From a virus: DNA of 42,862 bases. The position numbers and the translations under genes are program-made. The stretch covers positions 1-42,862 of the IMG/VR virus record IMGVR_UViG_3300031857_000416. The stretch is one strand, 5' to 3'. The notes under the pieces were generated by a model. That model saw only the letters and a program-made list of their open reading frames with translations. It had not been told where the DNA came from and did no database searches. Position 1 is the stretch's first letter; every line of letters starts with the position of its first letter. Shown here in pieces: positions 23,291 to 28,932 of this stretch.

Positions 23291-23659
23291 ATGTCAAAAC
23301 AAAAATTAGGTTTGAACATATCATCAGACCCTGTATTTATTTCTGTTCCCGAAGCATCAAAAAGATTTGGGTACACAAGAGGTGCTATCTATAACATGAC
23401 CAAGGCAAAAAAGATTACCTTTAAAAATGTTAAAGACGGTGTTTATGTATCTGCTTCCGACTTAGAAAAAAGATTTGAAGCAAATAAAAACAGGATTAAG
23501 AGTAATAGAAAAGCAAAAAGGGTAAACAAAGTAGTATCAAAACCTCAGGAAGTTCATGTTATCAACACTAACTACGAGGGAATTGAAATAACAGTAATTG
23601 TATTTGCAGGAGTAGTAGGAGCAGTATTGGGATACCTAATTGCAACTTTAACTAAGTAA
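23291..23659 (+). CDS. Membrane-anchored HTH DNA-binding protein (122 aa)
   Basis: Residues 14-60 are an excisionase/MerR-like HTH: VFISVPEASKRFGYTRGAIY then KAKKITFKNVKDGVYVSASD. Residues 60-90 are a strongly basic linker (NKNRIKSNRKAKRVNKV). Residues 96-119 form a transmembrane helix with GxxxG-like spacing (ITVIVFAGVVGAVLGYLIAT), leaving TK outside. This layout would tether DNA to the inner membrane. It precedes a nuclease (TAATG junction) in the replication operon. Excisionase is unlikely because no integrase is present. Confidence 0.78.
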   Translation: MSKQKLGLNISSDPVFISVPEASKRFGYTRGAIYNMTKAKKITFKNVKDGVYVSASDLEKRFEANKNRIKSNRKAKRVNKVVSKPQEVHVINTNYEGIEITVIVFAGVVGAVLGYLIATLTK

Positions 23660-24486
23660 TGAGTAACTGGAACCTTTCATATCTACTAACAGACCTTATA
23701 GGCACCAGAGCAAATAGTGTTGGTGAGGTTAGAAACGAAATCTGGGCATCAGACCTAGGTGGCATTATGCTTGATAGGTATTTAGATATGAAAGGTACTC
23801 CGTACTCAGACTTACCAGATGGCAGGGGTCTTGCTAACTTCTTTTTAGGAGAACAGATTGAGTCGGGTCTTAAAACAATGCTTGAAAATTTAGGCATTGC
23901 TTACACAGACAACGAAAGAAAGTTATACCAAGAGAAAGACTATCTTCCTGTTGTTGCTAAACCCGACTTGATAGTTGAAATCACAGACTGGGAACAGGTT
24001 AGACAAAACTTACTAAAAGAAAAAGAAAAGATTAACGAGTTAGAAGAAAAATACCGAGCAAGAGAAACACAGAAACTTGAAAAGAAGTTTGAAGTGTTAA
24101 ACAACTTTAGAAAAAGATTTCCAGATGGTTTAACTAAAACAATCTTTGAAATCAAATCTGCCTCTACAACGAGTTTTAAGGCACGAAAAGTTGAGGGTGC
24201 ATCCTTGAACCACAAACTACAACTTCTGACCTACCTAAAGGCGTATAACGTGTCTGAAGGGCATATTATCTATATTGCTAAAGAGTATGGAAACATGCTG
24301 GAGTTTGTAGTTAAAAAAGATGACCCAGAACTAAACAAGATTTGGGAAGAAGATGTATCTAAAATCAGTTACTATGTCAAAAATGACATCAGACCACCAC
24401 TTGTATTTGATAAGACAGACTGGAGATACAAATACTCCAAGTACTTCACAATGTTGTATAAAAATTTATATGAAGGGAAAAAATAA
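23659..24486 (+). CDS. PD-(D/E)XK nuclease, RecB/Cas4-like exonuclease
   Basis: 275 aa with the RecB-family core: Asp103 in AKPDLIVEI, Glu164-x-Lys166 in FEIKSAS and the QxxxY-type motif Q188-LLT-Y192 (NHKLQLLTYLKAYN). An upstream FFLGEQIESGL supplies the first helix Glu (E65). A coiled-coil insertion (residues 115-145) separates the motifs. The enzyme probably degrades or processes DNA ends in phage recombination and replication. Overlaps its neighbours by 1 nt on both sides. Confidence 0.87.
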   Translation: MSNWNLSYLLTDLIGTRANSVGEVRNEIWASDLGGIMLDRYLDMKGTPYSDLPDGRGLANFFLGEQIESGLKTMLENLGIAYTDNERKLYQEKDYLPVVAKPDLIVEITDWEQVRQNLLKEKEKINELEEKYRARETQKLEKKFEVLNNFRKRFPDGLTKTIFEIKSASTTSFKARKVEGASLNHKLQLLTYLKAYNVSEGHIIYIAKEYGNMLEFVVKKDDPELNKIWEEDVSKISYYVKNDIRPPLVFDKTDWRYKYSKYFTMLYKNLYEGKK

Positions 24487-24800
24487 TGGAATATATTTTA
24501 CCTGTAGCAATATTCTTTTTGGTATGGAGAGTTTTATCTTTATCAAAGGAACTGCAAGAATTGAAAATTAAAATAGAAGTAAAAGATAGGTTTGTTGATG
24601 CCAACATAGATACTTTGTATAAAAAAACAAGAAGAATTGAAGAAAACAAAATACAGGAGAAACCAATAAAGTATCCTTTTTTCATGAGTTTGCCATCAAT
24701 AGGTCTTTATAGTGATAAGGAACTAGAAAAAATGAAAATTGAGTATGACAAAAAATGGGAAGGATATGATTATGTGGAATATAAGGAGGAAAACAAATGA
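24486..24800 (+). CDS. Membrane-anchored coiled-coil protein (104 aa)
   Basis: Residues 2-19 are a transmembrane anchor (EYILPVAIFFLVWRVLSL), followed by a coiled coil (SKELQELKIKIEVKDRFVDA) and a charged tail. ATGGA overlaps the nuclease stop. Together with the HTH-membrane protein two genes upstream, it suggests membrane association of the replication unit. Function unknown. Confidence 0.75.
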   Translation: MEYILPVAIFFLVWRVLSLSKELQELKIKIEVKDRFVDANIDTLYKKTRRIEENKIQEKPIKYPFFMSLPSIGLYSDKELEKMKIEYDKKWEGYDYVEYKEENK

Positions 24801-25201
24801 GAGAAATTAAGTTTAGGGCTTGGTATAAAAATAATTATAAAAAAACTTCTAAACTGAAATATGATTTTGCAGTTTGGTGTGGTCAGTATTTAGAGATTAT
24901 TGCCAATGAAAATTTTGTAGGTCCAAATGAAGATTATATCCTAATGCAATACACAGGACTAAAAGATGCCAATGGTAAAGAGATTTATGAAGGTGATATT
25001 GTTAAATACTTTGAATGGAGTAAAGAACCAACTTACACAGAAGTTAAGTGGCAAGATGATTTAACAGGGTTCTACCCTTTCGCTGACTCTCCAAAAAACT
25101 CTATACGAGATAATTGGTCTATTAATAGTTTAGGTGTTGAAGTTGTTGGAAATATCTATGAGAACCCAGAACTTTTAGAAAGTAATGGACAAGTAAAGTG
25201 A
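24797..25201 (+). CDS. YopX-family protein (134 aa)
   Basis: Starts MREIKFRAWYKNNYKKTSKL and contains LMQYTGLKDANGKEIYEGD, the hallmark of the YopX family found in many phages of low-GC bacteria. The function is unknown; the fold is a beta-barrel-like domain that may bind nucleic acid. GGAGG stands at good spacing, and the start overlaps the previous stop (ATGA). Confidence 0.9.
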   Translation: MREIKFRAWYKNNYKKTSKLKYDFAVWCGQYLEIIANENFVGPNEDYILMQYTGLKDANGKEIYEGDIVKYFEWSKEPTYTEVKWQDDLTGFYPFADSPKNSIRDNWSINSLGVEVVGNIYENPELLESNGQVK

Positions 25202-25214
25202 TATTTGATACAAT
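25186..25214 (+). promoter_or_regulatory. Early promoter TGGACA-N17-TACAAT
   Basis: TGGACA (25186-25191), 17 bp, TACAAT (25209-25214), the latter also an extended -10 (TGATACAAT). It drives the SSB-like gene through the recurring leader (25221-25242). Confidence 0.7.
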
Positions 25215-25252
25215 GATTGAAGTAAAAAGTTACAGAGAAAGGAAAAATTTAC

Positions 25253-25606
25253 ATGAGTAATTGGATAAAAGTTGATACAACTTCTAATGAAAATTCTACA
25301 CACGACTTCAAGGTAAATCCTGAAATAACAGGTATCTATGCTGGTCAAAAGACTAACCTAGGTGCTAATGGTTCTACTCTATACGAAGTCAAAACACCGA
25401 CAGGTATCGTATCTTTCTGGGGTTCAACTGTGATAGATAATAAGATGAAGCATGTTCCACTTGGAAACGAAATTCTAGTTAAGTTCTTAGGTGAAGTTAA
25501 AAACGACAAAACCAAAAGAACCTACAAAGATTTTGATGTGTTCCACAAACCAGCATCTAAACCAATGGATGCAGTTTCTTTTGAAAACGATTGGTCTAAC
25601 CAGTAG
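25253..25606 (+). CDS. Probable single-stranded DNA-binding (OB-fold-like) protein (117 aa)
   Basis: A small, beta-rich protein: VNPEITGIYAGQKTNLGANG, LYEVKTPTGIVSFWGSTVID, LGNEILVKFLGEVKNDKTKR and KDFDVFHKP are arranged like strands of an OB barrel. It has its own promoter and strong leader, as expected for an abundant ssDNA-binding protein in a replication module lacking another SSB. It lacks the acidic C-terminal tip of bacterial SSB. Family assignment is by inference, not by a diagnostic motif. Confidence 0.6.
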   Translation: MSNWIKVDTTSNENSTHDFKVNPEITGIYAGQKTNLGANGSTLYEVKTPTGIVSFWGSTVIDNKMKHVPLGNEILVKFLGEVKNDKTKRTYKDFDVFHKPASKPMDAVSFENDWSNQ

Positions 25607-25613
25607 TTTTCTG

Positions 25614-25767
25614 ACCTGGTATTATGATGCCAGGTTACTGTGCAAGTTGCTTATGACTATATATTGAAGGTCATAGGGAGGTAAAAATTTAAACTTTAGA
25701 TTGTCTTTAAACACAACCTTTACTTTAACGCCTCTACTACAACTTGCCCAGTAATTTGGTATCATAA
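25614..25767 (+). ncRNA. Candidate structured RNA / large inverted-repeat element
   Basis: Arms 25622-25649 and 25740-25767 pair over 28 positions: 24 Watson-Crick, three G-U, one U/C mismatch. The 90-nt interior holds TATGAC/GTCATA (25652-25657 with 25670-25675), GAGGTAAA paired with TTTA and CCTC through an ACG bulge (25678-25685 with 25724-25734), and TTTAAA/TTTAAA (25688-25693 with 25706-25711), giving a three-way junction. A competing hairpin, ACCTGGTA/TGCCAGGT (25614-25621 with 25628-25635), is mutually exclusive with the outer stem. No U-tract follows. It may be a regulatory RNA, operator or single-strand replication signal. Confidence 0.6.
25757..25765 (+). promoter_or_regulatory. Extended -10 before the 92-aa gene
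   Basis: TGGTATCAT (TG-G-TATCAT, 25757-25765) ends 6 nt before ATG 25772; no Shine-Dalgarno is visible. Same leaderless geometry as the XRE genes. It lies inside the right arm of the inverted repeat. Confidence 0.45.
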
Positions 25768-25771
25768 CAAC

Positions 25772-26050
25772 ATGGACAAAGTAAAAGAGTTCCAACATTT
25801 TTTAGAAGTTCAACTAGACGAATTAACCCGAAGCATTGTTTTTAATAGAAACCCTATTTCCATTGAATTTCATAAGGGAGATTTTTATTCCAAGATGGTC
25901 AATGAATTTGTTAGACTTAACGATTTACCACAGGAAATAATTAACCCAGACATCCCTAAAGAAGAATTAGTTGAAGTTGCAAAGCAGATTAGAAGATATA
26001 ACCGAAGCAGACACAAGGTTTCAAGGAAACCAAAGTTAAAGCAAATGTGA
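25772..26050 (+). CDS. Hypothetical last early gene (92 aa)
   Basis: A charged, helical protein with a basic C-terminus (RRYNRSRHKVSRKPKLKQM) that could bind nucleic acid, and an acidic middle (LPQEIINPDIPKEELVEVAK). No Shine-Dalgarno precedes the ATG; the upstream extended -10 and the large inverted repeat suggest leaderless, separately regulated expression. It is the last rightward gene, followed by terminators at 26085 and 26236. Confidence 0.72.
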   Translation: MDKVKEFQHFLEVQLDELTRSIVFNRNPISIEFHKGDFYSKMVNEFVRLNDLPQEIINPDIPKEELVEVAKQIRRYNRSRHKVSRKPKLKQM

Positions 26051-26084
26051 TAAAATATAGTAAATCGTGAAGGATTTAAAGAAC

Positions 26085-26125
26085 GTGGGTAGTATTTCGG
26101 GCAGGAACTACCCGCTTTCTTTTTG
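26085..26125 (+). terminator. Intrinsic terminator of the rightward operon
   Basis: GTGGGTAGT (26085-26093) pairs with ACTACCCGC (26107-26115), 9 bp including one G-U, 13-nt loop, then TTTCTTTTT. It lies 35 nt after the last early stop codon. Confidence 0.88.
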
Positions 26126-26144
26126 TACAATAGTACGCCTCCCT

Positions 26145-26174
26145 AATATATAATATAAATAATTCTTTTGTCAA
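26145..26174 (-). promoter_or_regulatory. Leftward promoter-like element antisense to the early operon
   Basis: Minus strand TTGACA (26169-26174), then AT-rich sequence with TATATT at 18 bp (26145-26150) and TATTAT at 13 bp (26150-26155). GGGAGG follows just downstream. It points into the 3' end of the rightward genes, where no leftward gene is convincing. Confidence 0.45.
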
Positions 26175-26235
26175 AACTTCCACCTAAAAATAATAAATTC
26201 TAAATTATTACTTTAAAACCATAGGTGGAGTTGTT

Positions 26236-26302
26236 AAAATAGATATGCCATCTTAGTATCTATTTTTTTCTTCTCTCTAAGACAAACCGTATTAAGATGG
26301 CA
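26236..26302. terminator. Bidirectional terminator with alternative pairing between convergent operons
   Basis: AAAATAGATA (26236-26245) pairs perfectly with TATCTATTTT (26257-26266) across an 11-nt loop, followed by TTT; it also reads as a terminator on the minus strand. A second perfect 10-bp pairing, TGCCATCTTA (26246-26255) with TAAGATGGCA (26293-26302), uses the loop of the first. It separates the rightward early and leftward lysis operons. Confidence 0.75.
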
Positions 26303-26307
26303 CTAAA

Positions 26308-27018
26308 TTACTTCTTCTTAATGGCATCCCTTAAGGTATAACCAATAAGAGCTGTAGTAATCATGTTGATTGTTTCAACTAACTTATCATCGATGTATCC
26401 TTGACTTGCTAATATAGCTACAACAATAGAAAAACCTGTAATAATTTTAGTTTTGTTTCCATCAAGTGCAGACATATCAATTAAAGGTCTTGGTGTTTCT
26501 TTAACTGGTTCTGTATGAGTGTGTGCTGGTATTGGTTCTGGTGCTACAACAGGTGTTGGTGCAACTACAGGTTCTGGGGTGTATACAGGTGCAGGTGTAG
26601 CTTCAGGAACGTTTCTTTTTGGTCTAAACCATCCTGTTACATGGTCGTAAGGGTGGTTTACAATTCTACACTTTTGTATCCCAGCCCAGTTCTGCTCAAA
26701 TGCTTTAAAGTTCATAACATCCCCCTCAACAAATATCCCTACATGACCATGAGGACCTACACCTTGGTTCCAAATGATTACATCACCAGGCATTGGTACA
26801 GCTGTAGGGTCATTAGGAATTGTTATGAAGTTTGGGTTGTTTTTAGCATAACCAAAGTTTTGATAAGCTGATGCCACAGGAAACTGCTGAATAGGATTTG
26901 GGATATTCCATACTTCAACACAGTATTGATTGAAGGCATCCTGGCATTGACCTCCGTATCTTTTATCAAAGTCTATAGTTTTACCATCATATTTTTTAAT
27001 AAATTCGCTTAGGGTCAT
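26308..27018 (-). CDS. CHAP-domain endolysin with C-terminal membrane segment
   Basis: 236 aa. Residues 8-132 are a CHAP amidase/peptidase: catalytic Cys25 in GGQCQDAFNQYC, His92 in GPHGHVGIF and a following FEQNW (107-111) with the polar third residue. It would cleave peptidoglycan at lysis. Residues 138-178 are a Pro/Thr/Val-rich linker (PAPVYTPEPVVAPTPVVAPE). Residues 190-232 contain two short hydrophobic helices (TGFSIVVAILASQGYI and INMITTALIGYTL) instead of a typical wall-binding domain, suggesting membrane association or fusion to a holin-like element. AAGGAAG precedes the ATG; it overlaps the upstream holin-like gene by 4 nt. Confidence 0.9.
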   Translation of the reverse strand: MTLSEFIKKYDGKTIDFDKRYGGQCQDAFNQYCVEVWNIPNPIQQFPVASAYQNFGYAKNNPNFITIPNDPTAVPMPGDVIIWNQGVGPHGHVGIFVEGDVMNFKAFEQNWAGIQKCRIVNHPYDHVTGWFRPKRNVPEATPAPVYTPEPVVAPTPVVAPEPIPAHTHTEPVKETPRPLIDMSALDGNKTKIITGFSIVVAILASQGYIDDKLVETINMITTALIGYTLRDAIKKK

Positions 27019-27260
27019 TTCTTTTCTTCTTCCTTTTTATCGTCTTTTTTAGTAAGTAGCATTCCTGATAGTGTTCCTGTTAGGAAGGTTGCGATAGGAC
27101 TAATTAAACTAAATAATCTCTCATCATTAGGGCTTGATTGGTTCATTGGTTGCTGAACAAATACTAATGAATAAAGCACTGTAAATACTGTTCCTGTAAG
27201 CATTAGAACTAAACAAACTCCTATAATGAACCTTAATGTTTCTTCTCTTTCATTTTTCAT
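27015..27260 (-). CDS. Holin-like membrane protein (81 aa)
   Basis: Two transmembrane segments, FIIGVCLVLMLTGTVFTVLY (residues 11-30) and FSLISPIATFLTGTLSGMLL (50-69), with charged ends (KKDDKKEEEKK). This is holin topology, and it lies directly before the endolysin (ATGA overlap). Start taken as ATG 27260 with AGAAAGAAA upstream; the longer TTG start at 27290 is less likely. It would form the pore or lesion releasing the endolysin. Confidence 0.72.
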   Translation of the reverse strand: MKNEREETLRFIIGVCLVLMLTGTVFTVLYSLVFVQQPMNQSSPNDERLFSLISPIATFLTGTLSGMLLTKKDDKKEEEKK

Positions 27261-27477
27261 TTGTAATTTCTTTCTGTGGGATAGTTTCAACTTCTCCGAT
27301 TAAATACTCAACACAATACCCATTGACCTCACACAAAGGTTTCTGACACATAGGTAAGTGATATTTAGCAGGGTCTTGGCATTCATATCTGTATTGTTTT
27401 TTGCCATACATAATCATTGCAACAAATAGAGATGCAAAAATAATTATTGATGTGCAGGTAAGAATTTTTATCTTCAT
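27250..27477 (-). CDS. Small Cys-rich protein with N-terminal membrane anchor (75 aa)
   Basis: Residues 3-23 are hydrophobic (IKILTCTSIIIFASLFVAMIM), followed by a basic KKQYRY and a domain with four Cys (ECQDPAKYHLPMCQKPLCEV, then NGYCVEY), presumably disulfide-bonded outside the cytoplasm. No clear lipobox is seen. Position in the lysis cassette suggests an accessory lysis or exclusion protein. A late-type promoter lies at fixed distance upstream. Confidence 0.75.
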   Translation of the reverse strand: MKIKILTCTSIIIFASLFVAMIMYGKKQYRYECQDPAKYHLPMCQKPLCEVNGYCVEYLIGEVETIPQKEITNEK

Positions 27478-27486
27478 ACCTTAGGA

Positions 27487-27512
27487 ATAATAAATTTTAA
27501 GATTTTTTTAAA
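27487..27512 (-). promoter_or_regulatory. Late-type promoter for the lysis genes
   Basis: Minus strand: TTTAAA (27507-27512, weakest -35 of the set), 14 nt, TATTAT (27487-27492), TCCTAAGGT, then ATG. Confidence 0.55.
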
Positions 27513-27751
27513 GATTTATATTTTAAAACTTCGTTTTTAGCAAAGTAGGTTAGGTATACAAACAGATTAACTTTTCTGTTTTCTTCCTCGTACTTTTTAA
27601 GTCCACGAGCAATACCTACCTCAATAGGTTCTTTTAAAGAGTCAGCATCAAAATCATCATCTTCAAAAACTAATGCTAGATAGTCAATGTAATTTTGGTG
27701 ATTAAAATTTGTGTTAAAAACGTCTGGTTTCATAATTGAAATAGGGGACAT
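27497..27751 (-). CDS. Hypothetical protein (84 aa)
   Basis: A soluble acidic protein (YIDYLALVFEDDDFDADSLK) with a basic C-terminus (KNEVLKYKSLKKS). Two starts are possible: ATG 27751 (MSPISIMK, GGACGGA upstream) or ATG 27733. The first lies within the hairpin GGGGAC/GTCCCC at 27744-27766, so translation may depend on it. Function unknown. Confidence 0.7.
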   Translation of the reverse strand: MSPISIMKPDVFNTNFNHQNYIDYLALVFEDDDFDADSLKEPIEVGIARGLKKYEEENRKVNLFVYLTYFAKNEVLKYKSLKKS

Positions 27752-27766
27752 TTAAAGTCCGTCCCC
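27744..27766 (-). terminator. Hairpin after the GC-rich cassette, overlapping the next start codon
   Basis: Minus strand GGGGAC (27761-27766) pairs with GTCCCC (27744-27749) over an 11-nt loop. The sequence after it (TATTTCAATT) is only partly U-rich. It could be a weak terminator or a structure masking ATG 27751. Confidence 0.4.
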
Positions 27767-27779
27767 AAGACTGTTGTGG

Positions 27780-28001
27780 TTAGAACCACCAGGCGAGGCC
27801 CTTCTTCTGCTTGCGTTCGATACGTTCGTCGAGTTCGCCCTCGTTACAAGCATCCACATGACCCTGATGCTTGACTTCTGCCCAATCGTCCCGTGAAATA
27901 CCACAGAACTTAGCGGCCTTTTTGTCGTTAAGGCCTTCGCCATCACCCTCTTCGGGTTCGGCAATTTCCTCAGCCAGAACCAACCAGTTGAACCAACCCA
28001 T
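27780..28001 (-). CDS. GC-rich moron-like gene (73 aa)
   Basis: An acidic-then-basic 73-aa protein (LAEEIAEPEEGDGEGLNDKK; GISRDDWAEVKHQGHVDACN; ERIERKQKKGLAWWF). By my count the ORF is about 53% G+C, far above the AT-rich genes around it. It has its own consensus promoter (28051-28079), a GNRA-type hairpin in the leader and a perfect AGGAGG ribosome-binding site 7 nt before the ATG. These are the marks of a moron, a transferred gene transcribed independently. A longer ORF in another frame over the same DNA has no ribosome-binding site. Function unknown. Confidence 0.75.
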   Translation of the reverse strand: MGWFNWLVLAEEIAEPEEGDGEGLNDKKAAKFCGISRDDWAEVKHQGHVDACNEGELDERIERKQKKGLAWWF

Positions 28002-28035
28002 GATAAACCTCCTAATATGGATTTGGGTTTGTATA

Positions 28036-28049
28036 TACCCTTTCGGGTA
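28036..28049 (-). promoter_or_regulatory. GNRA-tetraloop hairpin in the moron leader
   Basis: Minus-strand TACCC-GAAA-GGGTA: a 5-bp stem closed by a GAAA tetraloop, at the expected 5' end of the transcript from the 28051-28079 promoter. A stabilising 5' hairpin is a likely role. Confidence 0.55.
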
Positions 28050-28050
28050 A

Positions 28051-28079
28051 CTATATTATCAATTATCACTTGATATTTG
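28051..28079 (-). promoter_or_regulatory. Consensus sigma70 promoter of the moron cassette
   Basis: Minus strand TTGACA (28074-28079), exactly 17 bp, GATAAT (28051-28056). Closest match to the sigma70 consensus in the window. Confidence 0.78.
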
Positions 28080-28087
28080 TCAAGAGA

Positions 28088-28279
28088 TTATTTACCTAAG
28101 AAATGAGTAAAAGCAAATTGGATTGCCATTGCAATTCCTATTGCTATAAAAATATATTTTTGGATGCCTTCTATTTTTCTTTCAATAGCAGGTAGTCTGT
28201 GTTTGACTACATCATCCAAGTTTTCCTTGATGTTTTCAACTTTCTCTTCAAGCTTTGCCATTCTTTCATCCAATTTCAT
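28088..28279 (-). CDS. XhlA-like coiled-coil membrane protein (63 aa)
   Basis: Residues 1-38 are coiled coil (ERMAKLEEKVENIKENLDDV), and residues 41-60 are a C-terminal transmembrane helix (KYIFIAIGIAMAIQFAFTHF). This is the topology of haemolysin XhlA-type holin-associated proteins and of small phage membrane proteins from Gram-positive systems. It overlaps the preceding structural gene by 4 nt and opens the lysis cassette, which the moron then interrupts. Probably a holin or holin partner. Confidence 0.75.
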   Translation of the reverse strand: MKLDERMAKLEEKVENIKENLDDVVKHRLPAIERKIEGIQKYIFIAIGIAMAIQFAFTHFLGK

Positions 28280-28932
28280 ATTATGTTGTACAAGAAAGAA
28301 CCTCCCTGTTTAATTGCTGGGTTAAAAGCAGCTTCTACATATGTTGTTGTAAATGAAGTTGAGTTGTTCCAGCTTGAGGTATAACTTCCAGCATCATTAG
28401 TAAATATTCTATATCCTTGAGCGCAACTTCCTCCTGTACTTACAAACCTATCAATCACAGTTTGTCCTGCTTGTGGCTCTAATTGTCCAGGAAATAGATT
28501 TTGTTCAGTAGAAATTGAGTCTATAAATAAACCAAAATCAGGAACTGTAATAGCCCCTGTGTAACCTCCAGATGTAACTCCAACACTTCTTGTTGTAGAT
28601 AAGGTATCAAGATTTTTTACATTATAAAAAGAAATAGCAGTTGCAATGTGGGGGATTGCGTTACTAAATACTCCATAAATTGCATGAGTACCTACTGGAG
28701 GGTTGATTTGATAGCCAATAATATGGGTGTGATTATTTGTATATCTTTCAACAGCTGTTGTAAAAGGTTGTCCTGCAAAAGTTAGATTTGAAACAGTAAT
28801 TGATTGGTTGTTAGCAGTCAGAATAAAGAAAACTACCCTATTGTTATATGGCCCGATTGTTAAATTACCGTCTACTGTAAAGTTTGCGTCCTGTTGAACA
28901 TACTTATTATCGTATTGAACCGTATCAAACAT
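28276..28932 (-). CDS. Putative virion appendage / carbohydrate-binding protein (218 aa)
   Basis: A beta-rich, Thr/Asn/Ser-rich protein lacking charged clusters: ITVSNLTFAGQPFTTAVERY, GYQINPPVGTHAIYGVFSNA and FTNDAGSYTSSWNNSTSFTT. This resembles jelly-roll domains of phage fibre or head-decoration proteins. TAATG junction with the upstream structural gene and position at the end of the tail block support a virion role. No diagnostic motif seen. Confidence 0.65.
   Translation of the reverse strand: MFDTVQYDNKYVQQDANFTVDGNLTIGPYNNRVVFFILTANNQSITVSNLTFAGQPFTTAVERYTNNHTHIIGYQINPPVGTHAIYGVFSNAIPHIATAISFYNVKNLDTLSTTRSVGVTSGGYTGAITVPDFGLFIDSISTEQNLFPGQLEPQAGQTVIDRFVSTGGSCAQGYRIFTNDAGSYTSSWNNSTSFTTTYVEAAFNPAIKQGGSFLYNII

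Noticed and set aside
23291-23659. Excisionase
   Set aside because: The HTH resembles Xis/MerR types, but there is no integrase and the protein has a transmembrane tail.
25885-26130. 81-codon leftward ORF with TTG start and GGGAGG
   Set aside because: Although promoter and ribosome-binding site look good, the protein is low-quality hydrophobic/Ser-rich and antisense to a better-supported gene; kept only as a finding on antisense transcription.
27752-28069. 105-codon ORF in another frame over the GC-rich cassette
   Set aside because: It has no ribosome-binding site and begins inside the promoter/leader of the 73-aa gene, which has a perfect AGGAGG and consensus promoter.
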